Below are positions 26,832-35,865 of a stretch of 58,901 bases of DNA, in pieces (the stretch's first letter is position 1; each line of letters begins with the position of its first letter). The notes below the pieces were generated by a model. The model made no database searches. It saw only the letters and a program-made list of their open reading frames with translations, and was not told the DNA's origin. The translations under genes were made by a program, and so were the position numbers. Source of the stretch: Betaproteobacteria bacterium CG2_30_68_42 (GTDB lineage Bacteria; Pseudomonadota; Gammaproteobacteria; Burkholderiales; Rhodocyclaceae); NCBI GenBank assembly GCA_001872285.1, contig MNXU01000056.1:1-58901 (forward strand), given 5' to 3'.

Positions 26832-27868
26832 ACGCCGAGCGCCCAGCGCACATGCTCGCGCACCAGCGCGGAGGGCGCATCGCGACGCGCATCGAGCGCG
26901 GCCAGGACTTCCGGCGAAGTCGGCGCATTTCCCAGCGCCACCGCAATGTTCCGCAGCCAGCGCTCGTGGCCGATGCGGCGGATCGCGCTTCCGGCGAGCC
27001 GCGTCTCGAACTGCGCCTCGCTCCATGCGAACAGCTCGACCAGTGTGCAGCGGTCGAGCCCGTTGCGGACGGCGAAATCGGGCTCGACCGCAAGCCGCGC
27101 GAAACGATTCCAGGGGCATACGAGCTGGCAGTCGTCGCAGCCGTAGATGCGGTTCCCGATCGAGGCGCGCAGCGCAACCGGGATGCTGCCCTTCAGCTCG
27201 ATGGTGAGGTAGGAGATGCAGCGGCGCGCGTCCAGCTCGTAGGGCGTGACGATGGCACCGGTCGGACAGGCATCGATGCAGCGCGCGCAGCTCCCGCAGT
27301 GCGGCTCGACCGGCGCATCGGGCGGCAGCGGCAGATCGGTGTAGATCTCGCCGAGAAAAAAATACGAACCGGCCGCGCGATCGAGCAGCAGCGTGTGCTT
27401 GCCGCGCCAGCCCAGGCCCGCGCGCGCGGCGAGCTCCACCTCCATCACCGGCGCGGAGTCGCAGAACACCCGGTAGCCGTACGGGCCGATCGCAGCCTCG
27501 ATCCGGGAAGCGAGGCTCTGCAGGCGTACGCGCATGAACCGGTGGTAATCGCGCCCGAGCGCGTAGCGGGAGACATAGGCGCGGGTCGCGTCCGCGAGAA
27601 TGCCCCCGGCATCTTCGGCGCGCGGCCGGTAGCTGCGACGCGCCGAGATGACGCTCAGCGTGCCGGGTACGAGCTCGGCCGGACGCGCCCGCTTCGTTCC
27701 GTGCCTGGCCATATAATCCATCTCGCCGTGGCGCCCCTTCGCCAGCCACGAAGCGAGACCCTCCCAGGCACCCTCCAGCACGACCCCGCTGATGCCGACG
27801 GCATCGAACCCGAGCGCCCCGCCCCACTGCCGGATGCGCGCGGCACTGATGACATTCACATCGTCCAT
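26813..27868 (-). CDS. queG: Epoxyqueuosine reductase
   Basis: A 351-residue cobalamin- and [4Fe-4S]-dependent enzyme that performs the last step of queuosine tRNA modification. Two ferredoxin-type clusters are visible, CGSCARCIDACPTGAI and CDDCQLVCPWN. The N-terminal AARIRQWGGALGFDAVGIS is typical and a HEAT-like C-terminus completes the protein. I use ATG 27868 (GGGG ribosome site); the frame is open to 27994. It is divergent from tsaE, with 71 bp between starts, a frequent queG neighbour. Confidence 0.96.
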   Translation of the reverse strand: MDDVNVISAARIRQWGGALGFDAVGISGVVLEGAWEGLASWLAKGRHGEMDYMARHGTKRARPAELVPGTLSVISARRSYRPRAEDAGGILADATRAYVSRYALGRDYHRFMRVRLQSLASRIEAAIGPYGYRVFCDSAPVMEVELAARAGLGWRGKHTLLLDRAAGSYFFLGEIYTDLPLPPDAPVEPHCGSCARCIDACPTGAIVTPYELDARRCISYLTIELKGSIPVALRASIGNRIYGCDDCQLVCPWNRFARLAVEPDFAVRNGLDRCTLVELFAWSEAQFETRLAGSAIRRIGHERWLRNIAVALGNAPTSPEVLAALDARRDAPSALVREHVRWALGVHARGR

Positions 27869-27939
27869 GGCGATGCCCCGGGTGCAGTCCTGTTCCACCC
27901 CGCCCATTGTCCCCGATTCCCGCGGATGCCCGTGCAACC

Positions 27940-28467
27940 GTGAGCGCTGAACGCCTGGAGCTCCATCTGCCCGACGAGTCCGCGACGCGCGCACTCGGGG
28001 CGGCGCTCGCGCCCGCGCTCGTTCCCGGCCTGCGCGTCTGGCTGCAGGGAGATCTGGGCGCAGGCAAGACCGCGCTGGTGCGCGCGGTGCTGCGCGCGCT
28101 CGGATTTTCCGGCACCGTCCGCAGCCCGACCTACACGCTGGTTGAACTTTACCCGGTTTCTAGGTTAAACTTCTATCACCTTGATTTGTATCGTTTCGAG
28201 TTTCATGAGGAATTCATCGATGCGGGGCTCGAGGAATGTTTCGGCGGGGATGCCGTCTGTTTCGTCGAATGGCCGGAAAAGGCCGAGTCATTCCTGCCGC
28301 CCGCGGACCTCGTGTTACGCCTCTCGGTCGACGGTCCGGGCCGGCGCGTCACGATCGAAGCCCGCAGCGAGAAGGGGCAGGCGTGTCTGAGAAGACTCGC
28401 GCGCTGCCTGCAGGCCGTGCGCCCGCCCGCCGGCGCCTCCTCCTCGGCGCCGGACTCGCCGGCCTGA
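27940..28467 (+). CDS. tsaE: tRNA t6A biosynthesis ATPase TsaE
   Basis: A 175-residue P-loop ATPase needed for N6-threonylcarbamoyl-A37 in tRNA. Walker A GDLGAGKTALVRA, SPTYTLVELY and the HLDLYRF block are conserved, and VEWPEKAE is Walker B-like. GTG 27940 is preferred over TTG 27907. Two oddities: residues 68-90 are encoded by unusually AT-rich DNA (27 of 70 G+C in 28141-28210, with TCT AGG TTA codons), and the C-terminus overlaps the amiC start by 85 bp. Confidence 0.93.
   Translation: MSAERLELHLPDESATRALGAALAPALVPGLRVWLQGDLGAGKTALVRAVLRALGFSGTVRSPTYTLVELYPVSRLNFYHLDLYRFEFHEEFIDAGLEECFGGDAVCFVEWPEKAESFLPPADLVLRLSVDGPGRRVTIEARSEKGQACLRRLARCLQAVRPPAGASSSAPDSPA
28142..28170 (+). promoter_or_regulatory. 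Possible internal promoter inside tsaE
   Basis: TTGAAC (28142-28147), a 17-nt spacer and TTAAAC (28165-28170) lie in an AT-rich island inside tsaE, about 210 bp before the amiC start. It could give amiC independent transcription. The match is partial. Confidence 0.3.
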
Positions 28468-29711
28468 GCCTGCTCGTGAGTCGCGCGGGTTTCGCCGCCG
28501 TGGCGAACCTGCTCGCGATCCGGATCTGGCCCGCGCGCGATTACACCCGGGTGACGCTCGAACATCGCCGTCCGCTGGCCTTCACCCACCAGATGGTCCC
28601 GGATCCGGAGCGGCTGGTGATCGATCTCCAGGACATCGAATTCGACAGCGTGCTGAAGAACCTGCCGGGGAGCATCTCCGATGCGGACCCCTACATCCGG
28701 GCGATCCGCGCCGGGCGCTACCGCCCCGGCATCGTGCGCGTGGTGATCGATCTGAAGGTTCCGGTCAAGCCCCAGGTCTTCACGCTCGAACCGGTCGCGG
28801 GCTATGCCGATCGGCTGGTCGTCGATCTTTACCCGGCCGAGCCGGCCGATCCGCTGGCTGCGCTGCTGGAGGAAAACGGATTCGGCGCTTCGGGGTCCGA
28901 GGCGGGCCGCCCCACAGCCGCATCCCGGAGAGACGGCGCGGCGAGCCCGGCGGGCGAGGGCGCGGGCGTGGCCGAAGGCGGCCCGCCACGGCTGCGCAGG
29001 ATGGTCACCATCGTGCTCGATCCGGGTCACGGCGGCGAAGACCCCGGTGCGGTCGGGCGTGGCGGCAGCTACGAAAAGCATGTCACCCTCTCGGTCGCGA
29101 AACGCGTCAAGGCGAAGATCGACGCGGTACCCAACATGCGGGCAGTGCTCACGCGCAACGCCGACTACTTCATCCCGCTCGGCCAACGGGTCTCCAGGGC
29201 ACGGCGCCTGCAGGCCGACCTGTTCGTCTCGATCCATGCCGACGCCTTCCTGAAGCCGACCGCTCGCGGATCGAGCGTGTTCGTGCTCTCGGAGCGCGGT
29301 GCGAGCAGCTCGGCCGCGCGCTGGCTCGCACAGCGCGAGAACGAGGCCGACCTCGTCGGCGGCGTCAATCTCGATCGCGCCGACCCCTGGCTCGCCCGCA
29401 CGCTGCTCGACCTGTCGCAGACCGCGACCAGCCAGGACAGCATCAAGCTCGCGAAGGATGTGCTCACCGAACTCGGGACCGTCAATACCCTGCACCGCAG
29501 CGGCGTCGAGCAGGCCGGCTTCGCCGTGCTCAAGGCGCCCGACATTCCTTCGATCCTGGTCGAGACCGCGTTCATCAGCAATCCGGACGAGGAAAGGCGG
29601 CTGAACGACGAGGCCTACCAGGACCGGCTCGCCGATGCCATCGTGCGCGGCATCCGGCGCTACTTCGCGAAGAACCCTCCGCTCGCACGATACAAGCTGG
29701 CCGGTCTTTGA
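28383..29711 (+). CDS. amiC: N-acetylmuramoyl-L-alanine amidase AmiC-like
   Basis: A 442-residue cell-wall amidase that splits septal peptidoglycan in daughter-cell separation. A Tat-like signal (RRRLLLGAGLAGLSLL) is followed by an N-terminal AMIN domain (about 40-140) for septal targeting, a linker rich in Gly/Ala, and Amidase_3: VTIVLDPGHGGEDPGA (zinc His), SIHADAF, and PSILVETAFISNPDEE (catalytic Glu). GTG 28383 has AAGGGG upstream and lies within tsaE, so the genes overlap by 85 bp. The E. coli homologues AmiA and AmiC are Tat-exported, consistent with this signal. Confidence 0.93.
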   Translation: MSEKTRALPAGRAPARRRLLLGAGLAGLSLLVSRAGFAAVANLLAIRIWPARDYTRVTLEHRRPLAFTHQMVPDPERLVIDLQDIEFDSVLKNLPGSISDADPYIRAIRAGRYRPGIVRVVIDLKVPVKPQVFTLEPVAGYADRLVVDLYPAEPADPLAALLEENGFGASGSEAGRPTAASRRDGAASPAGEGAGVAEGGPPRLRRMVTIVLDPGHGGEDPGAVGRGGSYEKHVTLSVAKRVKAKIDAVPNMRAVLTRNADYFIPLGQRVSRARRLQADLFVSIHADAFLKPTARGSSVFVLSERGASSSAARWLAQRENEADLVGGVNLDRADPWLARTLLDLSQTATSQDSIKLAKDVLTELGTVNTLHRSGVEQAGFAVLKAPDIPSILVETAFISNPDEERRLNDEAYQDRLADAIVRGIRRYFAKNPPLARYKLAGL

Positions 29712-29727
29712 ACTGCGACCCGGCGCG

Positions 29728-29733
29728 TATAAT
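29728..29733 (+). promoter_or_regulatory. -10 element of the ribF operon
   Basis: A consensus TATAAT lies 26 nt before the ribF ATG. No good -35 at 16-18 nt is visible; TTGAAC is 14 nt away. The predicted UTR is about 20 nt. Confidence 0.45.
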
Positions 29734-29759
29734 TGCCGGTTTCGTTCGTCCCCGTAGAA

Positions 29760-30719
29760 ATGCTCGTCTTTCGCGGCATTCCAGAGAGCGCCCATACGCC
29801 CTGCGTGCTCACGATCGGCAACTTCGACGGCGTGCATCGCGGTCACCAGGTATTGCTCTCGCTGCTCGCCGCCCATGCCGGGAACCTCGGGATTCCGGGC
29901 ACGGTGATGACCTTCGAACCCCATCCGCGCGAGTATTTCTCCCCCACCTCGGCGCCCGCACGCCTGACCTCGCTGCGCGAGAAGCTCGCCCTGCTCGAAG
30001 CGAACGGGGTCGAGCGCGTCCATGTGTGCCGCTTCGACGAACGCATGGCACACCTCACGGCAGAGCGATTCATCGACCGCATCCTGGTGCACGGACTGGC
30101 GACGCGCCACCTCATCGTGGGCGACGACTTCCGCTTCGGCAAGGGGCGCAGCGGCGACTTCGCCCTGTTGCGGCTCGCGGGAGCCGAGCGCGGCTTCGCG
30201 GTCGAGGCCATGCAGACCGTTGAGATCGATGGCGAGCGGGTGTCGAGTTCGGCCATTCGCCGCGCGCTGCAGCACGGCGACCTCGACCATGCCGCGCGGC
30301 TGCTCGGGCGCAACTACGCGATCGCGGGGCGGGTGCTGCACGGGGATGCGCGCGGGCGCTCGATCGGATTCCCGACCGCCAACATCCAGTTGCGACGCAA
30401 CCGGCTGCCGATGACCGGCGTGTTCGCGGTCGAGGTCTCCGGCATCGGCCGCGCCCTGCGGCCGGGCGTGGCGAACCTCGGCGTGCGCCCCACCGTGGAC
30501 AGCACCGCGCGCCCGAGCCTCGAAGTGCATCTGCTCGATTTCGAGGCCGATCTTTACTGCGCGCACCTGAGCGTCGGATTTCTCCGCAAGCTGCGCGAGC
30601 AGGCGAAGTTCGACAGTCTCGCCGCGCTCTCCGCGCAGATCGGGCGCGACGTCGAGGCCGCCCGCGCGTTCTTCGCCGAGCGCGCCATCTCTGCCGCGTG
30701 CGCCGCCGCACCCGTCTGA
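29760..30719 (+). CDS. ribF: Bifunctional riboflavin kinase/FMN adenylyltransferase
   Basis: A 319-residue enzyme making FMN and FAD. The N-terminal nucleotidyltransferase has TIGNFDGVHRGHQ and FEPHPREYF; the C-terminal kinase has GRSIGFPTANI and GVRPTVD. It leads ribF-ileS-lspA-fkpB-ispH, a classic proteobacterial order. ATG 29760 starts the conserved MLVFRGI; the frame is open 27 nt further, into the -10 box. Confidence 0.96.
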   Translation: MLVFRGIPESAHTPCVLTIGNFDGVHRGHQVLLSLLAAHAGNLGIPGTVMTFEPHPREYFSPTSAPARLTSLREKLALLEANGVERVHVCRFDERMAHLTAERFIDRILVHGLATRHLIVGDDFRFGKGRSGDFALLRLAGAERGFAVEAMQTVEIDGERVSSSAIRRALQHGDLDHAARLLGRNYAIAGRVLHGDARGRSIGFPTANIQLRRNRLPMTGVFAVEVSGIGRALRPGVANLGVRPTVDSTARPSLEVHLLDFEADLYCAHLSVGFLRKLREQAKFDSLAALSAQIGRDVEAARAFFAERAISAACAAAPV

Positions 30720-30753
30720 GTTCCACCCGAAACGCCGATTGGTTTGACCGCCG

Positions 30754-33555
30754 ATGACCGACTACCGCAAGACGCTCAATCTCCCCGATACGCCCTTCCC
30801 CATGCGCGGGAATCTCGCCCGGCGCGAGCCCGGCTGGCTGGGCGAGTGGCAGGCGAACGATCTGTACGGCCGCATCCGCCGCGCTGCGGCGGGCCGGCCC
30901 AAATTCATCCTGCATGACGGACCGCCCTATGCCAACGGCGACATCCACATCGGCCATGCGGTCAACAAGATTCTCAAGGACATCATCGTCCGCTCCAAGA
31001 CCCTGGCCGGCTACGACGCGCCCTACGTACCGGGATGGGATTGTCACGGGTTGCCGATCGAGCACCAGATCGAGAAGCTCCACGGCAAGCATCTGCCCGC
31101 AGACCGAGCCCGCGCGCTGTGCCGGACATTCGCCACGGAGCAGGTCGAGCGCCAGAAGCGGGATTTCGTTCGCCTGGGCGTGCTCGGCGACTGGGAGCGC
31201 CCCTACCTCACCATGGCTTACGGAAACGAGGCCGACGAGATCCGGGCGCTGGGAACCATCTACCGGAGCGGGCTGCTGTTCAAGGGGCTGAAGCCCGTCA
31301 ACTGGTGCTTCGAGTGCGGCTCCGCGCTGGCCGAGGCCGAGGTGGAATACCAGGATCGGGAATCGCCCGCGATCGATGTCGGTTTTCCGCTCGCGGATGC
31401 GCAGCGCCCGAGGCTCGCCCGCGCCTTCGGGCTCGACCGGCTGCCGGAAGGTCCCGTGTTCGCGGTGATCTGGACGACGACGCCGTGGACGATTCCGGCC
31501 AATCAGGCGCTCAATCTGCATCCCGAGTACACCTACGAGCTGGTGCAGACCTCGCGCGGGCTGCTGGTGCTCGCGGCCGAGCTGCGCGGGCAGGCGCTCG
31601 CCCGCTACGCGCTCGAGGGCACGGTGCTGGCAGCCTGCCGGGGCGCGGCGCTCGCGGGGTTGCCCTTCCGGCATCCGTTCTACGATCGCGACGCACCCGT
31701 GCTGCTCGCCGACTACGTGGCGCTGGACGCGGGCACCGGCCTCGTACACAGCGCGCCCGCCTACGGCGTCGAGGACTTCGAATCGTGCAAGCGCCACGGC
31801 ATGCGCAACGAGGAGATCCTGAACCCGGTGCGCGGTGACGGGAGCTTCGCGCCGGATCTGCCTTTCTTCGGGGGCATGAACGTCTGGAAGGCGAATCCCG
31901 CCGTGATCGAAAAGATCCGCGAGACCGGCTGCCTGTTCGCGGCCGGCACGATCACTCACAGCTACATGCATTGCTGGCGCCACAAGACGCCGGTCATCTA
32001 TCGCGCGACGATCCAGTGGTTCATCGGCATGGACCGGCTGCCGGGCCGCGAAGGGTCCACGCTGCGCGACACCGCACTGGCGGCGGTGGAGGCGACCCGC
32101 TTCTACCCGGACTGGGGGCAGGCGCGTCTGCACGCGATGATCGCGAACCGGCCGGACTGGTGCGTGTCGCGGCAGAGGAACTGGGGCGTACCCATCCCCT
32201 TCTTCCTCCATCGCGAGACCGGCGAGCCGCATCCGCGCACCCCGGAGCTGGTCGAGGAAGTCGCGCGGCGTGTGGAGCGCGAGGGCATCGAGGCCTGGTT
32301 CCGGCTCGAGCCGGCCGAACTGCTGGGCGAGGAAGCCGCGCAATACGAAAAGATGCGCGACACCCTGGATGTGTGGTTCGACTCGGGCAGCACGCACTGG
32401 ACGGTGCTGCGCGGCAGCCACGCCGCGCAGACCTCCTGGCCCGCGGATCTGTACCTCGAAGGCTCCGACCAGCACCGCGGCTGGTTCCACTCTTCACTGC
32501 TGGTCGGCTGCGCGCTCGATGGCCGCGCGCCCTACCGGGCGCTGCTCACGCACGGCTTCGTCGTCGATGGCGAGGGGCGCAAGATGAGCAAGTCGCGCGG
32601 CAACGTGGTCGCGCCGCAGAAGGTCTGCGACACGCTGGGTGCCGAGATCCTGCGCCTATGGGTGGCGGCGACCGACTATTCGGGCGAGCTGTCGATCTCC
32701 GACGAGATCCTCAAGCGCGTGGTCGAGGGCTACCGGCGCATCCGCAACACCGTACGCTTCCTGCTCGCCAACACCGCGGACTTCGATCCCGCCCGCAACG
32801 GCCTGCCGGTCGCGCGCTGGCTCGAGATCGACCGCTATGCACTCGCCCTGACGCGCAGGATGCAGGCGCAAGTCTGCGCCGCCTACGAATGCTTCGAGTT
32901 CCACCGGGCGGTGCAGGCATTGCAGAATTTCTGCTCCGAGGATCTGGGTGCCTTCTATCTGGACATCCTCAAGGACCGTCTCTACACCGCGGCGGCGGAC
33001 TCGCCAGCACGCCGCTCGGCGCAGAACGCGCTTGCCCACATCCTGGAGTCGCTCGTGCGGCTGCTGGCCCCCATCCTCAGCTTCACCGCGGAGGAGATCT
33101 GGCGTCTCATCCACCCAGGCGATTCCGTCATGCTGCACCTCTGGCACGAACTGCCCGGCGCGGAAGGCGACGAGACGGCGCTCGTCGAGCGCTGGGAGCG
33201 CCTGCGCGAGATCCGTTCGCAGGTCCAGCGGGAACTCGAAGCGCTGCGTATCGAGGGAACGATCGGCTCCTCGCTCGCCGCCGAGGTCGACCTCCATGCG
33301 AGCGGCGAGAGACATGAGCTGCTCGCCTCGCTCGGGAATGACCTGCGCTTCGTGCTCATCACCTCGCGCGCGGACATCCACCGGGTTGCCGATGCCTCGG
33401 CCGAACGCATCGAGGCGCGCGCCAGCCCACACGCAAAGTGTGCGCGCTGCTGGCACTATCGCGGGGATGTCGGTGCCGACCCGAAGCATCCCGAGCTGTG
33501 CGGCCGCTGCGTCGCCAACCTGTTTGGCGCCGGCGAAGCGCGGCGCCACGCCTGA
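30754..33555 (+). CDS. ileS: Isoleucyl-tRNA synthetase
   Basis: A 933-residue class I synthetase charging tRNA-Ile. HIGH (residues 65-68), the WDCHGLPIE block, a CP1 editing domain, KMSKS (610-614), and a C-terminal zinc finger (CARCWHYR and CGRC) are all in place. Length is normal for the bacterial type-1 enzyme. It starts 34 bp after ribF and abuts lspA without spacer, so the five-gene operon is intact. Confidence 0.98.
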   Translation: MTDYRKTLNLPDTPFPMRGNLARREPGWLGEWQANDLYGRIRRAAAGRPKFILHDGPPYANGDIHIGHAVNKILKDIIVRSKTLAGYDAPYVPGWDCHGLPIEHQIEKLHGKHLPADRARALCRTFATEQVERQKRDFVRLGVLGDWERPYLTMAYGNEADEIRALGTIYRSGLLFKGLKPVNWCFECGSALAEAEVEYQDRESPAIDVGFPLADAQRPRLARAFGLDRLPEGPVFAVIWTTTPWTIPANQALNLHPEYTYELVQTSRGLLVLAAELRGQALARYALEGTVLAACRGAALAGLPFRHPFYDRDAPVLLADYVALDAGTGLVHSAPAYGVEDFESCKRHGMRNEEILNPVRGDGSFAPDLPFFGGMNVWKANPAVIEKIRETGCLFAAGTITHSYMHCWRHKTPVIYRATIQWFIGMDRLPGREGSTLRDTALAAVEATRFYPDWGQARLHAMIANRPDWCVSRQRNWGVPIPFFLHRETGEPHPRTPELVEEVARRVEREGIEAWFRLEPAELLGEEAAQYEKMRDTLDVWFDSGSTHWTVLRGSHAAQTSWPADLYLEGSDQHRGWFHSSLLVGCALDGRAPYRALLTHGFVVDGEGRKMSKSRGNVVAPQKVCDTLGAEILRLWVAATDYSGELSISDEILKRVVEGYRRIRNTVRFLLANTADFDPARNGLPVARWLEIDRYALALTRRMQAQVCAAYECFEFHRAVQALQNFCSEDLGAFYLDILKDRLYTAAADSPARRSAQNALAHILESLVRLLAPILSFTAEEIWRLIHPGDSVMLHLWHELPGAEGDETALVERWERLREIRSQVQRELEALRIEGTIGSSLAAEVDLHASGERHELLASLGNDLRFVLITSRADIHRVADASAERIEARASPHAKCARCWHYRGDVGADPKHPELCGRCVANLFGAGEARRHA

Positions 33556-34026
33556 ATGCCGCGCCTCGCAGGCTGGTTCGGCCTGAGCGCGGTGGTGGTC
33601 GTGCTCGACCAGATCAGCAAGACGTGGATCGCCGGGCGCATCGAAGCGGGCACAGCCATCCGCCTGGGTGCGTACCTCGATCTGGTGCATGTCTACAACC
33701 CTGGCGCAGCGTTCAGCTTCCTCTCAGATGCCTCGGGCTGGCAGCGATGGCTGTTCGTCGCACTGGCGGGCGCGATCTCGATCTGGCTGATCGCGCTGAT
33801 CGGCCGCCATCGCGCGGAAACCGCTGCGCCGCTCGCGTTCGCGCTGATCCTGGGAGGCGCGATCGGCAACCTGATCGACCGGCTGATGCACGGCGCGGTG
33901 CTCGATTTTCTCTATTTCCACGTCGGGACCTGGGGCTGGCCCGCGTTCAACGTGGCAGACTCCGCGATCAGCGCCGGCGTCGTGCTGATCCTGCTCGTGC
34001 GCGCCAGGCGCCGCACGGCCGGCTGA
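33556..34026 (+). CDS. lspA: Lipoprotein signal peptidase (SPase II)
   Basis: A 156-residue inner-membrane aspartyl protease with four helices that cleaves prolipoproteins. [22 protein letters not shown] and [11 protein letters not shown] are conserved, and the catalytic pair is Asp117 (GAVLDF) and Asp135 (FNVADS). It starts immediately after the ileS stop. Confidence 0.97.
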   Translation: MPRLAGWFGLSAVVVVLDQISKTWIAGRIEAGTAIRLGAYLDLVHVYNPGAAFSFLSDASGWQRWLFVALAGAISIWLIALIGRHRAETAAPLAFALILGGAIGNLIDRLMHGAVLDFLYFHVGTWGWPAFNVADSAISAGVVLILLVRARRRTAG

Positions 34027-34043
34027 ACCGCGAAGGACATCCC

Positions 34044-34475
34044 ATGAGCGGCACGATCGGCCCCGACAGCCTCGTCACCCTCCACTACCGGATCGCGCTC
34101 CCCGACGGTACCGAACTCATCTCGACCTTCGACACCACCCCGGCCACGCTCCGGCTCGGCAATGGCGAACTCGCCCCGACGCTCGAGCGGCTCCTGATCG
34201 GCCTGGCGGCCGGCGCGCGCGGCGTGTTCGCGCTCGAACCCGGGAACGCCTTCGGCCAGCGCGATCCCGCGCTGATGGAACGGCGCCTGCGGGCCGAACT
34301 GCCGCAGCACGAGATGATCGAAGAAACCGCCCTGATCGAATTCGAGGCGCCGGACGGCAGCAGGCACACCGGGATGGTGCGCGAGCTCACCGCGGAGAGC
34401 GCGCTGATCGATTTCAACCATCCGCTCGCCGGCAAGGCGATCCGGTTCGAAGTGGAGATCGTCGGGATCCTGTGA
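34044..34475 (+). CDS. fkpB: FKBP-type peptidyl-prolyl isomerase FkpB (SlpA-like)
   Basis: A 143-residue cytoplasmic PPIase with an inserted-flap chaperone domain. [20 protein letters not shown] and the [16 protein letters not shown] loop are typical, as is [10 protein letters not shown] (here [10 protein letters not shown]). It lies between lspA and ispH as in most Proteobacteria; the stop overlaps the ispH start (TGATG). Confidence 0.95.
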   Translation: MSGTIGPDSLVTLHYRIALPDGTELISTFDTTPATLRLGNGELAPTLERLLIGLAAGARGVFALEPGNAFGQRDPALMERRLRAELPQHEMIEETALIEFEAPDGSRHTGMVRELTAESALIDFNHPLAGKAIRFEVEIVGIL

Positions 34476-35392
34476 TGGAAATCGTGCTCGCCAATCCCCG
34501 CGGCTTCTGCGCCGGCGTCGAGCGCGCCATCGCCATCGTCGAGCGCGCCCTCGATCGCTACGGCGCGCCGATCTACGTGCGCCACGAGGTCGTGCACAAC
34601 CGCGCGGTCGTCGAAGGGCTGCGCCGCAAGGGAGCGGTGTTCGTGGAGAGCCTCGCCGAAGTGCCGGATCGGGCAACCGTCGTCTTCAGCGCCCATGGCG
34701 TGCCGCCGGCGGTCAAGCGCGAAGCCGAGGCGCGCGGACTGCGCGTGTTCGATGCCACCTGCCCGCTGGTGACAAAGGTCCATGCCGAGGTCGCCCGCAG
34801 CCACGCCGCGGGCTACGCGATCGTCATGATCGGCCATCGCGGTCACCCCGAGGTCGAGGGCACGATGGGACAGATCGAAGGCGGCGCCTTCCTGGTCGAA
34901 AAGCCGGAGGACGTGGCGCGCCTGCCCATTCCGGCCGGGAAGCCCGTGGCCTACGTCACCCAGACCACGCTCTCGGTCGATGACGCGGCCGCGGTCGTCG
35001 CCGCGCTCGGTGAGCGTTTCCCTGCCATCGCCGGACCGAAGCGCGACGACATCTGCTATGCGACGCAGAACCGCCAGGATGCGGTCAAGCGTCTGGCCGA
35101 TCGCTGCGACGCCGTGATCGTGGTCGGTTCCGCCAACAGTTCGAATTCCAACCGGCTGCGCGAGGTGGCGGAAAAGCGCGGCGCGCGCGCCTGGCTGGTG
35201 GACGATGCAGCCGCGATCGACCCGGACTGGCTCGCCGGCTGCGAGCGGATCGGGGTGAGCGCGGGCGCCTCGGCTCCCGAACAACTGGTGCACGCGGTCG
35301 TCGATCGGCTGCGCGCACTGGGCGCGAGCGGCCCGGTCCAGATGGAAGGCATCCGCGAGACGGTGAGCTTCCCGCTGCCGAAAGCCCTGTGA
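34475..35392 (+). CDS. ispH: 4-hydroxy-3-methylbut-2-enyl diphosphate reductase
   Basis: A 305-residue [4Fe-4S] enzyme producing IPP and DMAPP in the last MEP-pathway step. Cluster ligands Cys12 (GFCAGV), Cys96 (DATCPLV) and Cys194 ([11 protein letters not shown]) are present, with His41, His74 and the [10 protein letters not shown] loop. ATG 34475 overlaps the fkpB TGA. End of the ribF operon; a stem-loop follows. Confidence 0.97.
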   Translation: MEIVLANPRGFCAGVERAIAIVERALDRYGAPIYVRHEVVHNRAVVEGLRRKGAVFVESLAEVPDRATVVFSAHGVPPAVKREAEARGLRVFDATCPLVTKVHAEVARSHAAGYAIVMIGHRGHPEVEGTMGQIEGGAFLVEKPEDVARLPIPAGKPVAYVTQTTLSVDDAAAVVAALGERFPAIAGPKRDDICYATQNRQDAVKRLADRCDAVIVVGSANSSNSNRLREVAEKRGARAWLVDDAAAIDPDWLAGCERIGVSAGASAPEQLVHAVVDRLRALGASGPVQMEGIRETVSFPLPKAL

Positions 35393-35401
35393 GCCGGGTG
35401 T

Positions 35402-35427
35402 CTCACCCCCGCGCCGCGCAGGGTGAG
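35402..35427. terminator. Stem-loop after ispH
   Basis: CTCACCC (35402-35408) pairs with GGGTGAG (35421-35427) around a 12-nt loop, 10 nt after the ispH stop. No U-tract. Confidence 0.4.
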
Positions 35428-35446
35428 GAAGCTGTAAGGCAATCCG

Positions 35447-35471
35447 ACATCCGGCGGATCGAGCCGGATGT
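35447..35471. terminator. Inverted repeat between ispH and the PEP-CTERM gene
   Basis: A perfect 9-bp stem ACATCCGGC/GCCGGATGT (arms 35447-35455, 35463-35471) with a 7-nt loop, in the gap between convergent transcripts. On the minus strand a smaller GCAA-loop hairpin (CCCGC/GCGGG) lies nearer the PEP-CTERM stop. Confidence 0.45.
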
Positions 35472-35533
35472 TACGGACGCGAACAAGCCGCCGTGGTCGA
35501 GCCGCGGCGGCCCGAACCCCGCTTGCGCGGGTC

Positions 35534-35701
35534 CTACTTCCTGCGGTTGCGGACGATGCCCAGCCCCGCCAGGCCCGCCACCGCCAGCAGCGCCAGCGTT
35601 CCCGGCTCGGGAATGGTGCCTCCGGGACCGCCGACCGTATCAGCGAGGGCCGAGCCCACGCCAGCCAGCAGCACGAGCAGCCCGGTCATGAAATTCCGCA
35701 T
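35534..35701 (-). CDS. PEP-CTERM microprotein (55 residues)
   Basis: A tiny exported protein: signal peptide MRNFMTGLLVLLAGVGSALA, a spacer of only about nine residues (DTVGGPGGT), then a PEP-CTERM sorting signal (IPEPGT, hydrophobic helix, RNRRK). GGAGG sits 6 nt before ATG 35701. PEP-CTERM tails are recognised by exosortase in exopolysaccharide-producing Gram-negatives, so the genome should encode an exosortase elsewhere. Almost no passenger remains between export and sorting signals. A sigma-54 promoter lies upstream. A longer start at 35755 would place an implausible N-terminus before the signal peptide. Confidence 0.85.
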   Translation of the reverse strand: MRNFMTGLLVLLAGVGSALADTVGGPGGTIPEPGTLALLAVAGLAGLGIVRNRRK

Positions 35702-35756
35702 ATTGACCTCCGCTTCAAACGGCGACTGGCCGATCCAGAAGCCTGTGCACCACAAA

Positions 35757-35770
35757 GCAAGATCGGTGCC
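35757..35770 (-). promoter_or_regulatory. Sigma-54 promoter of the PEP-CTERM gene
   Basis: On the minus strand GGCAC (-24) and TTGCT (-12) are spaced as GG-N10-GC, the invariant sigma-54 geometry. The predicted start is near 35745, leaving a UTR of about 45 nt before ATG 35701. PEP-CTERM genes are known to be linked to sigma-54 control through PrsK/PrsR-type systems. Confidence 0.65.
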
Positions 35771-35865
35771 TCATGCGCCAACGAATTCATATCCATGAAC
35801 AATGTTTCCAAGACGCAGCACCAGAGTCCCGCCAGCGTAAGATAATCCGACGCCGGGAAAGGAGG

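Noticed and set aside
27714-27722. A TATAAT sequence inside queG
   Set aside because: Internal to a conserved coding region on the plus strand, where no gene starts downstream within a sensible distance and no -35 is present.
29700-29760. An FMN riboswitch before ribF
   Set aside because: The 5' region before ATG 29760 is only about 20-50 nt and lacks the conserved multi-stem RFN sequence.
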